Source: Domibacillus enclensis
Lineage (GTDB): Bacteria > Bacillota > Bacilli > Bacillales > Domibacillaceae
Direction: 5' to 3'
Assembly (NCBI RefSeq): GCF_900156125.1
Contig: NZ_FTLX01000003.1
Span: 310,001 to 374,000, forward strand
Length of the DNA stretch: 64,000 nt
A program made the position numbers and the translations under genes. Of this stretch, positions 47,932 to 58,572 are shown piece after piece. The stretch's first letter is position 1. Every line of letters starts with the position of its first letter. The notes beneath the pieces are model-generated. The model saw nothing but the letters and a program-made list of their open reading frames with translations, did no database searches and had not been told where the DNA came from.

Positions 47932-50499
47932 ATGTCACAATATACACCGATGATCCAGCAATATTTACGTGTAAAGGCAGACTATGAAGATGCCTTTTTA
48001 TTTTTTCGTCTAGGCGATTTTTATGAAATGTTTTTTCAGGATGCGCTGAGAGCCAGCCAGATTTTAGAAATCACCTTAACGTCCCGTGACGGCGGCAGCT
48101 CTGACCGAATTCCGATGTGCGGCGTTCCGTATCATTCGGCGAAGGGCTACATTGAACGACTAATTGCGGCGGGCCATAAAGTCGCCATTTGCGAACAGCG
48201 GGAAGACCCGAAGCAGGCAAAGGGAGTCATTAAGCGGGAGGTTGTTCAGGTTATTACGCCCGGGACGATGATGGAAGGGGCCGGCATTCAAGAGAAAGAA
48301 AACCATTATCTGGCCTGCATCGAACGGACAGGCCAGGAGCTCTCCATTGCGGTAGCTGATGTGACGACCGGGGAATGCAAAACCGCCCTGTTTACGTCCG
48401 TAGACGCCGCAGTCCATGAGCTGGCGGCGTATGGAGTGAAGGAAGTTGTGACAAACGGACAGTGGAGCGAGGCTGAAATCAAACCGATCCAGGCAAGACT
48501 CGGGGCGGTCATTTCTGTAGAAGAGATGAGCGATGCAGCACCGTTTCGTTCCCTCCTGTCCGCTTTAACTGAAGATTTGACGATTCAGGCAACGGCCCGT
48601 CTTTATCATTATCTGCACCGGACGCAAAAGCGGAGCCTCGATCATTTGCAGGCAGCCGAGCCTTATGAAATACGCGATTACATGAACATTGATTATTTTT
48701 CAAAACGAAATTTGGAGCTGACGGAAACGATCCGCTCGAAAGGAAAAAAAGGCTCGCTTTTATGGCTGCTCGATGAAACAAAAACCGCGATGGGCGGCCG
48801 GCTTCTGAAGCAATGGATTGACCGCCCGCTTCTCAATGAACAGGACATTAACCGGCGGCTTGGCATTGTTGAAAAGCTTCTTGCGTCTTACTTTGAGCGG
48901 GAGGAACTGCGGGAGCAGCTGAAGGAAGTGTATGATTTAGAGCGTCTTGCCGGAAGAGTGGCTTTTGGCAATGTAAATGCCCGGGATCTTGTGCAGCTGA
49001 AAAAGTCGCTCGGCCAAATTCCGCTGCTGGCTGGCGGATTAAAGCAAATGAACGAAGCCGAGCTAACGAAGCTCGCCGATTCGCTTGATCCATGTACGGA
49101 GCTTTTTGATCAGCTCGACCAGGCGCTGATTGAAGATCCGCCAATTGGCGTGAAGGAAGGCGGCATGATTCGAGACGGCTTCCACGCCCAGCTGGACGAG
49201 TACCGTGATGCTGCACGAAACGGCAAGCAGTGGATTGCGGAGCTTGAAAAGCAGGAGCGCGATAAAACAGGCATTAAATCACTGAAAATCGGCTACAATC
49301 GCATTTTTGGCTATTACATTGAAGTGACGAAAGCCAACCTCGCCTTGCTTGAAGAAGGACGATATGAGCGCAAGCAAACGCTGGCCAATTGTGAGCGGTT
49401 TGTCACGCCGGAATTAAAAGAAAAAGAAACGCTTATTTTAGAAGCGAACGATCAAATGATGGAGCTGGAGTACGGGTTGTTTTCACAGCTTCGTGAACAG
49501 GTCAAAGCGTTTATCCCGCGCCTGCAGCGACTGGCGCGAATGGTGAGTGAAATTGATGTCCTGCAATGCTTTGCAGCTGTCAGTGAAGCGCGCCGGTTTG
49601 TCCGGCCTTCTTTTTCAGCGAACGGAATCATGCATATTGAAGGCGGCCGGCACCCGGTTGTCGAGAAAGTAATGGATGCACAGGGCTTTGTGCCGAACGA
49701 CTGCCAAATGGAAGAAGGCCGGAATGTGCTGTTAATTACCGGACCGAACATGTCGGGGAAAAGCACATACATGCGCCAGACGGCATTAATCGCTATTTTA
49801 GCGCAAATCGGCTGCTACGTTCCAGCCGATAAAGCCGTGCTCCCTGTTTTTGACCAGATTTTCACACGGATTGGTGCAGCAGATGACCTCGTCTCCGGTC
49901 AGAGCACCTTTATGGTGGAAATGCTCGAGGCCAAGCATGCCATCGTCAGTGCGACGGACCGGTCGCTTATTTTATTCGACGAAATCGGACGGGGCACCTC
50001 GACATATGACGGTATGGCGCTCGCACAGGCGATGATTGAATACATTCATACACAAATTGGCGCGAAGACGCTGTTTTCAACGCATTACCATGAACTGACC
50101 GTACTGGATGAAACACTCCCGCATATGCAAAATGTTCACGTAACGGCAGCAGAGCAAGAAGGAAAGGTCGTATTTTTGCATAAAGTAAAAGACGGAGCGG
50201 CGGATAAAAGCTATGGCATTCATGTTGCCCAGCTGGCAGGCCTCCCCGATTCTGTCATTAAAAGAGCGGACGAAATTCTGCAATCGTTTGAAAGCAAGGA
50301 ACTAAAAACAGCTCCTGTTCAAGCGGACGTGATCAGTGAAGGGCAGCTGTCCTTTTTCGAGGAAAAGCCGGCCGTGAAGCCAGCCAAAAAAGACCAGTCC
50401 TCGATTCTGTCCAAGCTGTTGAACTATGACATTATGGAAATGACACCAATGGAAGCAATGAATACATTATACGCCCTGCAAAAAGAAGCGAAAAAATGA
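47932..50499 (+). CDS. mutS: DNA mismatch repair protein MutS
   Basis: Mismatch-recognising ATPase dimer. The 855-residue protein begins [31 protein letters not shown] (read in pieces), with the Phe-x-Glu mismatch-wedge motif GDFYEMF at about 33-39. Core and clamp domains follow, then the ATPase with Walker [10 protein letters not shown] near 604-612, the ABC-type segment [13 protein letters not shown] and Walker [19 protein letters not shown]-terminal QLSFF beta-clamp binding peptide lies near 805. ATG 47932 follows GAGAGGAATG. mutL starts 10 bp after the stop, one operon. Confidence 0.97.
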   Translation: MSQYTPMIQQYLRVKADYEDAFLFFRLGDFYEMFFQDALRASQILEITLTSRDGGSSDRIPMCGVPYHSAKGYIERLIAAGHKVAICEQREDPKQAKGVIKREVVQVITPGTMMEGAGIQEKENHYLACIERTGQELSIAVADVTTGECKTALFTSVDAAVHELAAYGVKEVVTNGQWSEAEIKPIQARLGAVISVEEMSDAAPFRSLLSALTEDLTIQATARLYHYLHRTQKRSLDHLQAAEPYEIRDYMNIDYFSKRNLELTETIRSKGKKGSLLWLLDETKTAMGGRLLKQWIDRPLLNEQDINRRLGIVEKLLASYFEREELREQLKEVYDLERLAGRVAFGNVNARDLVQLKKSLGQIPLLAGGLKQMNEAELTKLADSLDPCTELFDQLDQALIEDPPIGVKEGGMIRDGFHAQLDEYRDAARNGKQWIAELEKQERDKTGIKSLKIGYNRIFGYYIEVTKANLALLEEGRYERKQTLANCERFVTPELKEKETLILEANDQMMELEYGLFSQLREQVKAFIPRLQRLARMVSEIDVLQCFAAVSEARRFVRPSFSANGIMHIEGGRHPVVEKVMDAQGFVPNDCQMEEGRNVLLITGPNMSGKSTYMRQTALIAILAQIGCYVPADKAVLPVFDQIFTRIGAADDLVSGQSTFMVEMLEAKHAIVSATDRSLILFDEIGRGTSTYDGMALAQAMIEYIHTQIGAKTLFSTHYHELTVLDETLPHMQNVHVTAAEQEGKVVFLHKVKDGAADKSYGIHVAQLAGLPDSVIKRADEILQSFESKELKTAPVQADVISEGQLSFFEEKPAVKPAKKDQSSILSKLLNYDIMEMTPMEAMNTLYALQKEAKK

Positions 50500-50509
50500 G
50501 GTGACGGAT

Positions 50510-52324
50510 ATGGGGATCATTCGGCAGCTGGATGAAGCACTTTCGAATAAAATTGCAGCCGGCGAAGTGGTGGAGCGTCCAGCTTCTGTTGTGAAAGAGC
50601 TGACAGAAAATGCGATTGATGCCGGCAGTACCGTCGTGGAAATTGACGTGGAAGAAGCGGGACTCGGTTTAATCCGCATCACGGATAACGGTTCTGGCAT
50701 TGAAGCGGATGACGTACAGCGGGCTTTTTACCGCCACGCGACGAGTAAAATCAAGGATGAAAATGATTTGTTTCGGATCCGGACGCTCGGCTTTCGCGGC
50801 GAAGCACTGCCGAGCATCGCGTCCGTTTCAGATGTGACAATGTCCACATCGACCGGCGATGGAGCCGGCATTGAAATTGTTCTGTCGGGCGGCGCTGTCC
50901 AGTCGCAGCAGCCCGGGCCCGCACGAAAAGGAACAGACATTACGGTGACGAATCTCTTTTTCAATACACCGGCACGGCTGAAGTATATGAAGAGTGTTCA
51001 TACCGAGCTTGGTAACATTACCGATGCGGTGAACCGGATGGCGCTCAGCCGTCCGGATGTTTCGTTCCGGCTGCGGCATAACGGCCGCGAGCTGTTGAAA
51101 ACGAATGGAAACGGGGACGCAAGACAGGTTCTTGCGGCTATTTACGGGCTTTCCATCGCCAAGCAAATGATTCCGATTCACGCTCAATCACTGGACTTTA
51201 CGGTTTCAGGATTTGTGTCGCTTCCTGAAGTGACACGCGCTTCCCGCAATTATATGTCTATGATGGTGAATGGCCGGTTTATAAAAAATTTCAAAATATC
51301 CAATGCGATTATCGAAGGCTACCATACGTTTTTGCCGATCGGCCGCTATCCCATCGTGCTGCTGAACATCGATATGGACCCGCTGCTCGTTGACGTAAAC
51401 GTGCATCCAGCCAAGCTTGAGGTGCGTTTCAGCAAGGAGCAGGAGCTGTGTGCGCTCATTAGTGAAACGGTCAAAGCGGCGCTCAGAAAAGAAACGCTCA
51501 TCCCGGACGCCTTGCCGGTGTTGAAGAAACGAAAAGATTTTACTGAGCAGCGGGCTTTTCAGTTTGAAGCGCCGCGCCCGAAGCCGGAAGCACTTCCGCC
51601 CAAGCAAGAGATGGAAAAGCTGTATAAGCCGGACTATTACAATGAGCCGGTAAAGGAAGCGCCGGCTGCTGCCTTTGAAGCACCGGTGGTCGAGACGCCT
51701 CCAGAACGAGTGGAGCGGGAAGAAGCCGCTGCCCCCGAAGAGCGCATGCCGATGCTTTATCCGATTGGCCAAATGCATGGCACGTACATTTTTGCTCAAA
51801 ATGAAAACGGGCTGTACATGATCGATCAGCATGCGGCGCAGGAGCGGCTGAAATATGAATATTTTAAGGAAAGAGTTGGTCAGACAGAGCCTGAGCTTCA
51901 GGAGCTGCTCATTCCGATGACGTTTGATTTTTCCGCAGATGAATGGATGAAAATTGAAGAGAATAAAGCGTCGCTTGAAGAAGTGGGCGTGTTTTTAGAG
52001 CCCTTTGGCGACAAATCGTACGTGGTCCGGTCACATCCCGTTTGGTTTCCGAAAAATGAAGAGCGCGATGTAATCGAAGAAATGATTGAAGAGGTGCTGG
52101 CGATGAAAAAGCCGGACGTAAAGAAAATTCGTGAGGAAGCGGCTATTTTAATGAGCTGTAAAGGGTCAATCAAAGCCAATCGTCATTTGCGGAACGACGA
52201 AATTGACCAGCTGCTTCGCGATCTCCGAGAAAGCAGCGACCCTTTTACGTGCCCGCACGGCCGTCCGATTACGATTCATTTGTCCAACTACGATATCGAA
52301 AAGATGTTTAAACGAATTATGTGA
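50510..52324 (+). CDS. mutL: DNA mismatch repair protein MutL (endonuclease type)
   Basis: ATP-driven linker of mismatch repair with endonuclease activity in Gram-positives. The GHKL ATPase region shows [27 protein letters not shown] and DNGSGI and [14 protein letters not shown]; a Pro/Glu-rich linker spans about 345-415; the C-terminal domain has the endonuclease metal motif [13 protein letters not shown] valine commonly seen before ENAIDAG is threonine here, outside the catalytic residues. ATG 50510 lies 5 nt after GAGGTGA; GTG 50501 has no ribosome site. The protein has 604 residues. glpP follows after 12 bp, so GlpP is probably made from the mutSL transcript. Confidence 0.96.
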   Translation: MGIIRQLDEALSNKIAAGEVVERPASVVKELTENAIDAGSTVVEIDVEEAGLGLIRITDNGSGIEADDVQRAFYRHATSKIKDENDLFRIRTLGFRGEALPSIASVSDVTMSTSTGDGAGIEIVLSGGAVQSQQPGPARKGTDITVTNLFFNTPARLKYMKSVHTELGNITDAVNRMALSRPDVSFRLRHNGRELLKTNGNGDARQVLAAIYGLSIAKQMIPIHAQSLDFTVSGFVSLPEVTRASRNYMSMMVNGRFIKNFKISNAIIEGYHTFLPIGRYPIVLLNIDMDPLLVDVNVHPAKLEVRFSKEQELCALISETVKAALRKETLIPDALPVLKKRKDFTEQRAFQFEAPRPKPEALPPKQEMEKLYKPDYYNEPVKEAPAAAFEAPVVETPPERVEREEAAAPEERMPMLYPIGQMHGTYIFAQNENGLYMIDQHAAQERLKYEYFKERVGQTEPELQELLIPMTFDFSADEWMKIEENKASLEEVGVFLEPFGDKSYVVRSHPVWFPKNEERDVIEEMIEEVLAMKKPDVKKIREEAAILMSCKGSIKANRHLRNDEIDQLLRDLRESSDPFTCPHGRPITIHLSNYDIEKMFKRIM

Positions 52325-52336
52325 AGAGGTGGCATC

Positions 52337-52909
52337 ATGTTATTGAACGGACAGGCCATTTTGCCGGCCATTCGCTCGATGAAGGATTTTGAAAAAATGC
52401 TGACAATGAAGTATGAATACGGCGTTTTCCTGGATTTGAATATCGGCATGGTAAAAAGTGTGCTCGATCTTGCCCGCCAGCATGACAAGAAGATGTTTGT
52501 TCATCTTGATTTGATCAGCGGATTGGCGAGTGATGAGCATGGAGTCGAGTTTATCAACCGCTACGCAAAGCCGTACGGGATCATTTCAACAAAAGGAAGC
52601 GCGCTCGTGAAAGCAAAGCAAAAAGGGCTGGTTGCCACACAGCGGGCGTTTATTCTGGATTCGAACGCATTAAACCGAAGCGTGAAGCTTGCGCAAAAAG
52701 CCGATCCGGATTTTATTGAAGTGCTGCCCGGCGTTGCACCGAAAATTATTGAGTTGATCCGCCGCGAAACGGGCAAGCCTGTGTTTGCCGGCGGACTGAT
52801 TGATGAAAAGGAAGAAGTAGAAGCCGCCTTAAAAGCGGGCGCATCAGCGGTCACGACATCTAATGTGGAGCTGTGGAAGATGTTTTCGGACAACAGCGCT
52901 GCCACATAA
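52337..52909 (+). CDS. glpP: Glycerol-3-phosphate responsive antiterminator GlpP
   Basis: GlpP binds glycerol-3-phosphate and the leader mRNA of glp genes, preventing termination and stabilising the message in B. subtilis. The 190-residue TIM-barrel-like protein reads FLDLNIGMVKSVLDLARQHDKKMFVHLDLISGL near 30-62, then IISTKGSALVKAKQKGL and VFAGGLIDEKEEVEAALKAGA. ATG 52337 follows GAAGAGGTGG 12 bp after mutL. Its targets glpF, glpK and glpD are 1.5 kb downstream and each leader has a terminator hairpin. Two unrelated genes on opposite strands stand between glpP and glpF. Confidence 0.95.
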   Translation: MLLNGQAILPAIRSMKDFEKMLTMKYEYGVFLDLNIGMVKSVLDLARQHDKKMFVHLDLISGLASDEHGVEFINRYAKPYGIISTKGSALVKAKQKGLVATQRAFILDSNALNRSVKLAQKADPDFIEVLPGVAPKIIELIRRETGKPVFAGGLIDEKEEVEAALKAGASAVTTSNVELWKMFSDNSAAT

Positions 52910-52920
52910 TCTAAAGCGCC

Positions 52921-53040
52921 AACGCTGATAAATGAAAAACAACGCCGGTATCTACTCGTCTATCGCCGATATCGCTGTAATACCGGCGATAGATCACTTT
53001 ATATCAGCGATACATAAACGATACCGGCGATAAACACGAA
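52921..53040. repeat. Phased array of six CG[C/G]CGATA units (period 20-21 bp)
   Basis: Six cores related to CGSCGATA begin at 52923, 52943, 52964, 52984, 53005 and 53025: intervals of 20, 21, 20, 21 and 20 bp, about two helical turns. Cores in order are CGCTGATA, CGCCGGTA, CGCCGATA, CGGCGATA, CAGCGATA, CGGCGATA. Several arms are mutually inverted (for example GCCGGTAT at 52944 with ATACCGGC at 52980), so long hairpins are possible too. The sequences between cores are not conserved. Nothing of the sort is evident in the other gaps. It lies 11 bp after the glpP stop. Role unknown. Confidence 0.75.
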
Positions 53041-53096
53041 AGCGGGCCACACATCCTTCGTGTGAAAAAGGAGTGTGGCAAAATGGTGACGACTCT

Positions 53097-53114
53097 TTGT
53101 GAAAATTTTCTCAA
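53097..53114 (+). promoter_or_regulatory. Rex-like operator
   Basis: TTGTGAAAATTTTCTCAA differs at one position from the Gram-positive Rex consensus TTGTGAANNNNTTCACAA, and its inner ten bases are a perfect palindrome. It lies about 65 bp before the small gene at 53181. Rex senses the NADH/NAD ratio, but binding is unproven here. Confidence 0.45.
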
Positions 53115-53180
53115 ACTTTGTGAATGAGGATTAATGGCTCCCAAAAACGAGTAAAATAATAACAAAGGGAGGGATTGATC

Positions 53181-53381
53181 ATGAACACGAAAAAAAGTGA
53201 TCTTCAGCTGCACAAGGAATATTTGCTCGACTTAAGCGAACAAAGCCGACCGGGTGAACTGAATCAGTTTGATGTCCTCCAGCTCGACCTTTGCCAGTGG
53301 CTTCAAAAAGAACAGGGGCTGTCTTTAGAACAGGCAGAAGCGATACTCAAGCGCTCCCCGAAACAAAAAGAAATCGCCTAA
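53181..53381 (+). CDS. Small hypothetical protein (66 residues)
   Basis: I do not recognise this protein. It is a short charged polypeptide starting MNTKKSDLQLHKEYLLDLSE and predicted by composition to be mostly helical, with Leu-rich heptad-like spacing in the centre and one cysteine; there is no signal peptide or membrane segment. ATG 53181 is supported by AAGGGAGGG seven nt upstream, and a tight hairpin with twelve T follows the stop, so it looks like a real, independently terminated gene. The array and Rex-like site lie upstream of it and the ppk2 gene converges on it. A dimeric regulator or adaptor is only a guess. Confidence 0.65.
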   Translation: MNTKKSDLQLHKEYLLDLSEQSRPGELNQFDVLQLDLCQWLQKEQGLSLEQAEAILKRSPKQKEIA

Positions 53382-53403
53382 GCCTCAGGGCTTTTTTTTT
53401 TTT
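53380..53403 (+). terminator. Intrinsic terminator of the small hypothetical gene
   Basis: AAGCC and GGCTT form a 5-bp stem with a 4-nt loop followed by twelve T. It overlaps the stop codon. Confidence 0.75.
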
Positions 53404-53420
53404 GCTCATAATATAAATCG

Positions 53421-54185
53421 TTATTTTGCGCCAAACAATTCATATTCAGGGAGCGGCTGCCCCATCTGGCCAAGGATCGTTTCGATATGAGCAACGGCTT
53501 TTTTCAAAATATCAACGCGGGCGTATTTTTTATCGTTTCCTTCAATCACGTGCCACGGGGCGTGCGGATCATCTGTTTTCAAAAGCATTTCCTCCGCCGC
53601 TTCTACATACATCGCCCATTTCTTCCGGTTGCGCCAGTCCTCATCGGTGATTTTCCAGCGCTTTACCGGATCAAGCTGCCGTTCTTCAAACCGCTTCAGC
53701 TGTTCGTCTTTTGAGATTTGGACCCAGAATTTCACCATGATGTAGCGTTCGTCCGTCAATGATTTTTCAAAGGCGTTTATTTCATCGTACGCCCGTTTCC
53801 ATTCAGGCTCGGAAGCATACCCTTCAATTCTTTCCACGAGTACACGTCCATACCAGGAGCGGTCAAAAATAGCAATCTGGCCATGCTGCGGCAGCTTTCG
53901 CCAAAATCGCTGCATGTAATGATAGCGCAGCTCATGCGGTGCGGGCGCGGAAATCGGGTGAACGAGCACGCCGCGCGGGTCAAGCTGCTCATTCATTCGT
54001 TTAATGGCTCCGCCTTTTCCGGCTGCATCCATCCCTTCAAATACAACAATCAGGCCGATTTTCTCTTGAAACAGCATTTGCTGGAGAGCCAGCAGGCGGC
54101 GCTGGTATTTTTCAAGCTCCGCCCTGTACACTTTTTTATCCGTTATTTCTTTATCCTGCTTTAATTTCTCAAGCCTTACATCCAT
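53421..54185 (-). CDS. PPK2-family polyphosphate kinase
   Basis: Polyphosphate-dependent nucleotide kinase (PPK2 family) that moves phosphate between polyphosphate and nucleoside mono- or diphosphates. The 254-residue protein has Walker A in FEGMDAAGKGGAIKRMNE, lid residues in LDPRGVLVHP, and Walker B in IAIFDRSWYGRVLVERIEG, followed by the KFWVQISKDEQLKRF stretch typical of the family. The start is the ATG at 54185 after AAAGGGGG; an in-frame longer version is rejected. Single-domain length fits a class that phosphorylates AMP or ADP; which one is not decided by sequence. It is transcribed against its neighbours, from a promoter inside the glpF control region. Confidence 0.9.
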   Translation of the reverse strand: MDVRLEKLKQDKEITDKKVYRAELEKYQRRLLALQQMLFQEKIGLIVVFEGMDAAGKGGAIKRMNEQLDPRGVLVHPISAPAPHELRYHYMQRFWRKLPQHGQIAIFDRSWYGRVLVERIEGYASEPEWKRAYDEINAFEKSLTDERYIMVKFWVQISKDEQLKRFEERQLDPVKRWKITDEDWRNRKKWAMYVEAAEEMLLKTDDPHAPWHVIEGNDKKYARVDILKKAVAHIETILGQMGQPLPEYELFGAK

Positions 54186-54205
54186 CGAAATGCCCCCTTT
54201 CTTCC

Positions 54206-54233
54206 ATCTTACCCCATCTAACGCGCATTTCAA
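54206..54233 (-). promoter_or_regulatory. Candidate sigma-A promoter of the PPK2 gene
   Basis: Read on the minus strand, TTGAAA (54233-54228) and TAAGAT (54211-54206) are 16 bp apart, with a start near 54199, just before the Shine-Dalgarno site. It is back to back with the glpF promoter, 18 bp away. Confidence 0.35.
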
Positions 54234-54250
54234 CATTTTTAATAAAATGA

Positions 54251-54279
54251 TTGACACCGCTTCCACGTAAAGGTATGAT
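54251..54279 (+). promoter_or_regulatory. Sigma-A promoter of glpFK
   Basis: A consensus TTGACA (54251-54256) and TATGAT (54274-54279) are 17 bp apart. The leader to glpF is about 135 nt and contains the terminator described next. Confidence 0.8.
54252..54265 (+). promoter_or_regulatory. CcpA cre site overlapping the glpF -35
   Basis: TGACACCGCTTCCA matches the cre consensus TGWAARCGYTWNCW at 12 of 14 positions and covers the -35 element. Catabolite repression of glycerol genes is known in Bacillus. Confidence 0.6.
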
Positions 54280-54318
54280 AAGACACAAGTTCATAAAATT
54301 TGTGGCCGAGAATCAGAG

Positions 54319-54362
54319 ACTCACATTGAGACCCGTTACAGGGATCAGTGTGAGTTTTTTTA
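54319..54362 (+). terminator. GlpP-controlled leader terminator of glpFK
   Basis: ACTCACA (54319-54325) and TGTGAGT (54349-54355) form the base of a long hairpin with TGA/TCA and CCC/GGG pairs inside, followed by seven T. It is placed between promoter and gene, so it must be overcome for glpF expression. GlpP, encoded 1.5 kb upstream, is the known antiterminator for this leader type. Confidence 0.85.
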
Positions 54363-54420
54363 TGTTCTTCATCAAACAATCCGGGCGCCCAAGGATGCAA
54401 ACAACCAAAGGAGTGGATGA

Positions 54421-55221
54421 ATGATGACCCCATTTATGGGAGAATTGATTGGAACCGCTATGCTCATTATTTTCGGTGCAGGTGTATGTGCCAACGTAAA
54501 TTTAAAAGGATCTTTTGCGAACGGAAGCGGATGGATTGTCATTTCATTCGGATGGGGGCTGGCTGTCGCTATGGCTGTGTATGCGGTCGGTGGTGTAAGC
54601 GGTGCTCATTTAAACCCGGCCGTCACCATTGGCCTTGCGATCACCGGCTCTTTTCCGTGGGCAGATGTTATAGTGTATATAACCGCTCAGCTGATTGGGG
54701 CGATGATTGGAGCAGCGGTTGTATTTCTTCATTTTCTGCCGCACTGGGCAGTAACAGACGATCCCGGTACGAAGCTAGGCGTGTTTGCCACCTCGCCAGC
54801 TGTGAACAATCCTTATGCAAATATCATCAGTGAACTCGTTGGCACCTTTATGCTGGTTCTTGGCTTGCTGGCGATTGGTGCCAACAGCTTTACAGATGGA
54901 TTGAATCCGCTTATTGTCGGCTTTTTAATTATCGCGATTGGATTGTCGCTCGGCGGCACAACAGGTTATGCGATTAATCCGGCTCGGGATCTCGGACCGC
55001 GTCTCGCTCATTTTCTGCTGCCGATTCCGGGCAAGGGCCATTCAAACTGGAAGTATGCTTGGATTCCTGTAGTGGGACCGGTGCTCGGCTCTGTTCTTGC
55101 TGCATTTTTCTATAAAGGCTTTTTCTTAAATGAAGGAGCCAGTGCCTTTTTTATCGCGTTAGCAGCAGCAGCTATTTTTATCATAGCGGTGAAAGGGATC
55201 TCAGTCAGAACAGCTGCTTAA
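54421..55221 (+). CDS. glpF: Glycerol uptake facilitator
   Basis: Membrane channel of the aquaglyceroporin family, 266 residues, six transmembrane helices and two re-entrant loops. The two NPA motifs are in SGAHLNPAVTIGLA and in TTGYAINPARDLGPR; the aspartate after the second NPAR marks a glycerol channel rather than a water channel. Either ATG 54421 or 54424 can serve; the second gives the B. subtilis N-terminus, while AAAGGAG is at optimal distance from the first. It is the first gene after the leader terminator. glpK is 32 bp downstream. Confidence 0.96.
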   Translation: MMTPFMGELIGTAMLIIFGAGVCANVNLKGSFANGSGWIVISFGWGLAVAMAVYAVGGVSGAHLNPAVTIGLAITGSFPWADVIVYITAQLIGAMIGAAVVFLHFLPHWAVTDDPGTKLGVFATSPAVNNPYANIISELVGTFMLVLGLLAIGANSFTDGLNPLIVGFLIIAIGLSLGGTTGYAINPARDLGPRLAHFLLPIPGKGHSNWKYAWIPVVGPVLGSVLAAFFYKGFFLNEGASAFFIALAAAAIFIIAVKGISVRTAA

Positions 55222-55235
55222 ACACACAATTATAA

Positions 55236-56759
<1,524 letters not shown>

Positions 56760-56793
56760 GGATATAAGTTAATACATTGTCCGGAGAAACGGG

Positions 56794-56848
56794 AGAGACC
56801 TGAAAGCAAGACAGCCAACACTGTTTTGTTCTTTCAGGTCTCTTTTTG
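56794..56848 (+). terminator. GlpP-controlled leader terminator of glpD
   Basis: AGAGACCTGAAAG (56794-56806) and CTTTCAGGTCTCT (56831-56843) are perfectly complementary, with a further CAAGACAG/CTGTTTTG stem inside, and TTTT after. Its long stem and place between promoter and glpD fit the GlpP-antiterminated leader described for B. subtilis glpD. Confidence 0.85.
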
Positions 56849-56896
56849 TGTATCCCGGGGTATAAAAAAGAAGATAGCAAAAGGGGATGACAGAAG

Positions 56897-58519
56897 ATGA
56901 CATTTACAAATAATAATCGAACAAACATGATCAAATCTTTGAAGCAGGAACAATATGATGTGCTCGTGATCGGCGGCGGCATTACCGGTGCCGGCATTGC
57001 GCTCGACGCCTCCATGCGCGGATTAAAAACGGCATTAATCGATATGCAGGACTTTGCGGCAGGCACGTCCAGCCGGTCAACGAAGCTTGTTCATGGCGGT
57101 CTTCGCTATTTAAAGCAATTTGAAGTGAAAATGGTCGCAGAGGTCGGGAAAGAGCGGGCGATTGTCTATGAAAACGGACCGCACGTGACGACACCGGAAT
57201 GGATGCTCCTTCCGTTTCACGAAGGCGGAACATTCGGACCGCTTTCCACGTCGTTTGGCCTTCGCGTGTATGACTTTTTAGCAGGCGTTAAGCGTTCAGA
57301 ACGCCGGAAAATGTTTTCAGCAGAACAGACGCTTCAAAAAGAGCCGTTAATTAAAAAAGACGGCTTAAAAGGCGGCGGCTATTACGTGGAGTACCGCACA
57401 GATGATGCGCGTCTCACGCTTGAAGTCATGAAAAAAGCCGTGGAAAAAGGAGCGCTTTGCTTGAACTACGTAAAAGCGGATGGCTTTACGTATGACAATG
57501 GAAAAGTAACCGGCATTCAGGCGGTGGACCAGCTGACAAAAGAGTCGATGACAATTTCCGCCACAAAAGTGATTAATGCCTCCGGACCGTGGGTGGATGA
57601 AGTCCGCAAAAAAGACGGCAGTGAAAACGGCAAGCACCTTCGTTTAACGAAAGGGGTTCACATTGTCATTGATCAGTCGGTTTTCCCGCTGCATCAAGCG
57701 GTTTATTTTGATACACCGGACAAGCGGATGGTATTTGCGATTCCGCGTGAAGGCAAGGCATACGTCGGCACAACCGATACGTTCTACAACTCCGACCCGA
57801 TTCGCCCGGACGTAACGGCTGAAGACAAAGCGTATTTGCTAGAAGCCATTCGATTCATGTTCCCTGAGGTCAACGTAGGAGAAGGGGATATCGAATCGTC
57901 CTGGTCGGGTGTGCGTCCGCTTATTTATGAGGACGGCAAAGACCCGTCAGAAATTTCCCGCAAGGATGAGATTTGGGAAGCGGAATCAGGCTTGCTGACG
58001 ATCGCGGGAGGAAAGTTAACCGGCTACCGGAAAATGGCGGAAACGATTGTTGATTTAGTGACGAAGCGATTAAAGGAAGAAAAAGGCATTATGTACAGTG
58101 CTTCTGAAACAAAGCATTTGCCGATTTCCGGTGGAGATGTCGGCGGCTCAGCGAACTTCAAATCGTTTGTGAAGGCGAAAACAGCTGTCGGCGTGTCAAA
58201 AGGCTTTACCGAAGAAGAAGCAGCCAAAATTGTGCACATGTACGGATCAAATGCGGAAAAGGTGTTTGCTTACAAAAAGGAAAGTCCTCTTCCAGCCGTG
58301 TTAAACGCGCAGCTGCTGTACGCAATCGAAGAAGAAATGGCGTACACGCCGGCTGACTTTTTCATCCGCCGCACAGGTGCTCTTTTGTTTGACATTGAAA
58401 CGGTGCTGACGTACAAGCAGCCGGTCATCGATCAGCTGGCAGAGCATTTTAACTGGTCAGCAGAGGAAAAGGTCGCTCATACAGCTGAGCTGGAAGCGGA
58501 AATCGCAGCCTGTTCGTAA
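56897..58519 (+). CDS. glpD: Aerobic glycerol-3-phosphate dehydrogenase
   Basis: FAD-linked membrane-associated enzyme that oxidises glycerol-3-phosphate to dihydroxyacetone phosphate, feeding electrons to quinone. The FAD-binding motif [14 protein letters not shown] is at about 23-36, followed by [35 protein letters not shown] and [12 protein letters not shown] are also typical. The protein has 540 residues (B. subtilis 555). ATG 56897 lies about 11 nt after AAAGGGG. It has its own promoter and leader terminator downstream of glpK, so G3P controls it through GlpP. Confidence 0.96.
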   Translation: MTFTNNNRTNMIKSLKQEQYDVLVIGGGITGAGIALDASMRGLKTALIDMQDFAAGTSSRSTKLVHGGLRYLKQFEVKMVAEVGKERAIVYENGPHVTTPEWMLLPFHEGGTFGPLSTSFGLRVYDFLAGVKRSERRKMFSAEQTLQKEPLIKKDGLKGGGYYVEYRTDDARLTLEVMKKAVEKGALCLNYVKADGFTYDNGKVTGIQAVDQLTKESMTISATKVINASGPWVDEVRKKDGSENGKHLRLTKGVHIVIDQSVFPLHQAVYFDTPDKRMVFAIPREGKAYVGTTDTFYNSDPIRPDVTAEDKAYLLEAIRFMFPEVNVGEGDIESSWSGVRPLIYEDGKDPSEISRKDEIWEAESGLLTIAGGKLTGYRKMAETIVDLVTKRLKEEKGIMYSASETKHLPISGGDVGGSANFKSFVKAKTAVGVSKGFTEEEAAKIVHMYGSNAEKVFAYKKESPLPAVLNAQLLYAIEEEMAYTPADFFIRRTGALLFDIETVLTYKQPVIDQLAEHFNWSAEEKVAHTAELEAEIAACS

Positions 58520-58572
58520 CGAAGGGTATCCGTTATAATAAGGGTACTTATCCAAAAAGGCTGTGAATCAAT

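Noticed and set aside
51206-51832. A 208-codon open frame on the minus strand inside mutL
   Set aside because: It mirrors the MutL coding sequence and contains His/Arg-rich low-quality sequence typical of an antisense frame.
52921-53040. CRISPR array
   Set aside because: The periodic units are only 8-12 bp with 20-21 bp period and degenerate cores; no direct repeat/spacer pattern or cas genes.
54417-54833. Overlapping + strand frame in the glpF region
   Set aside because: It is a frame shadow of glpF; only the frame from 54421 gives the NPA-containing aquaglyceroporin.
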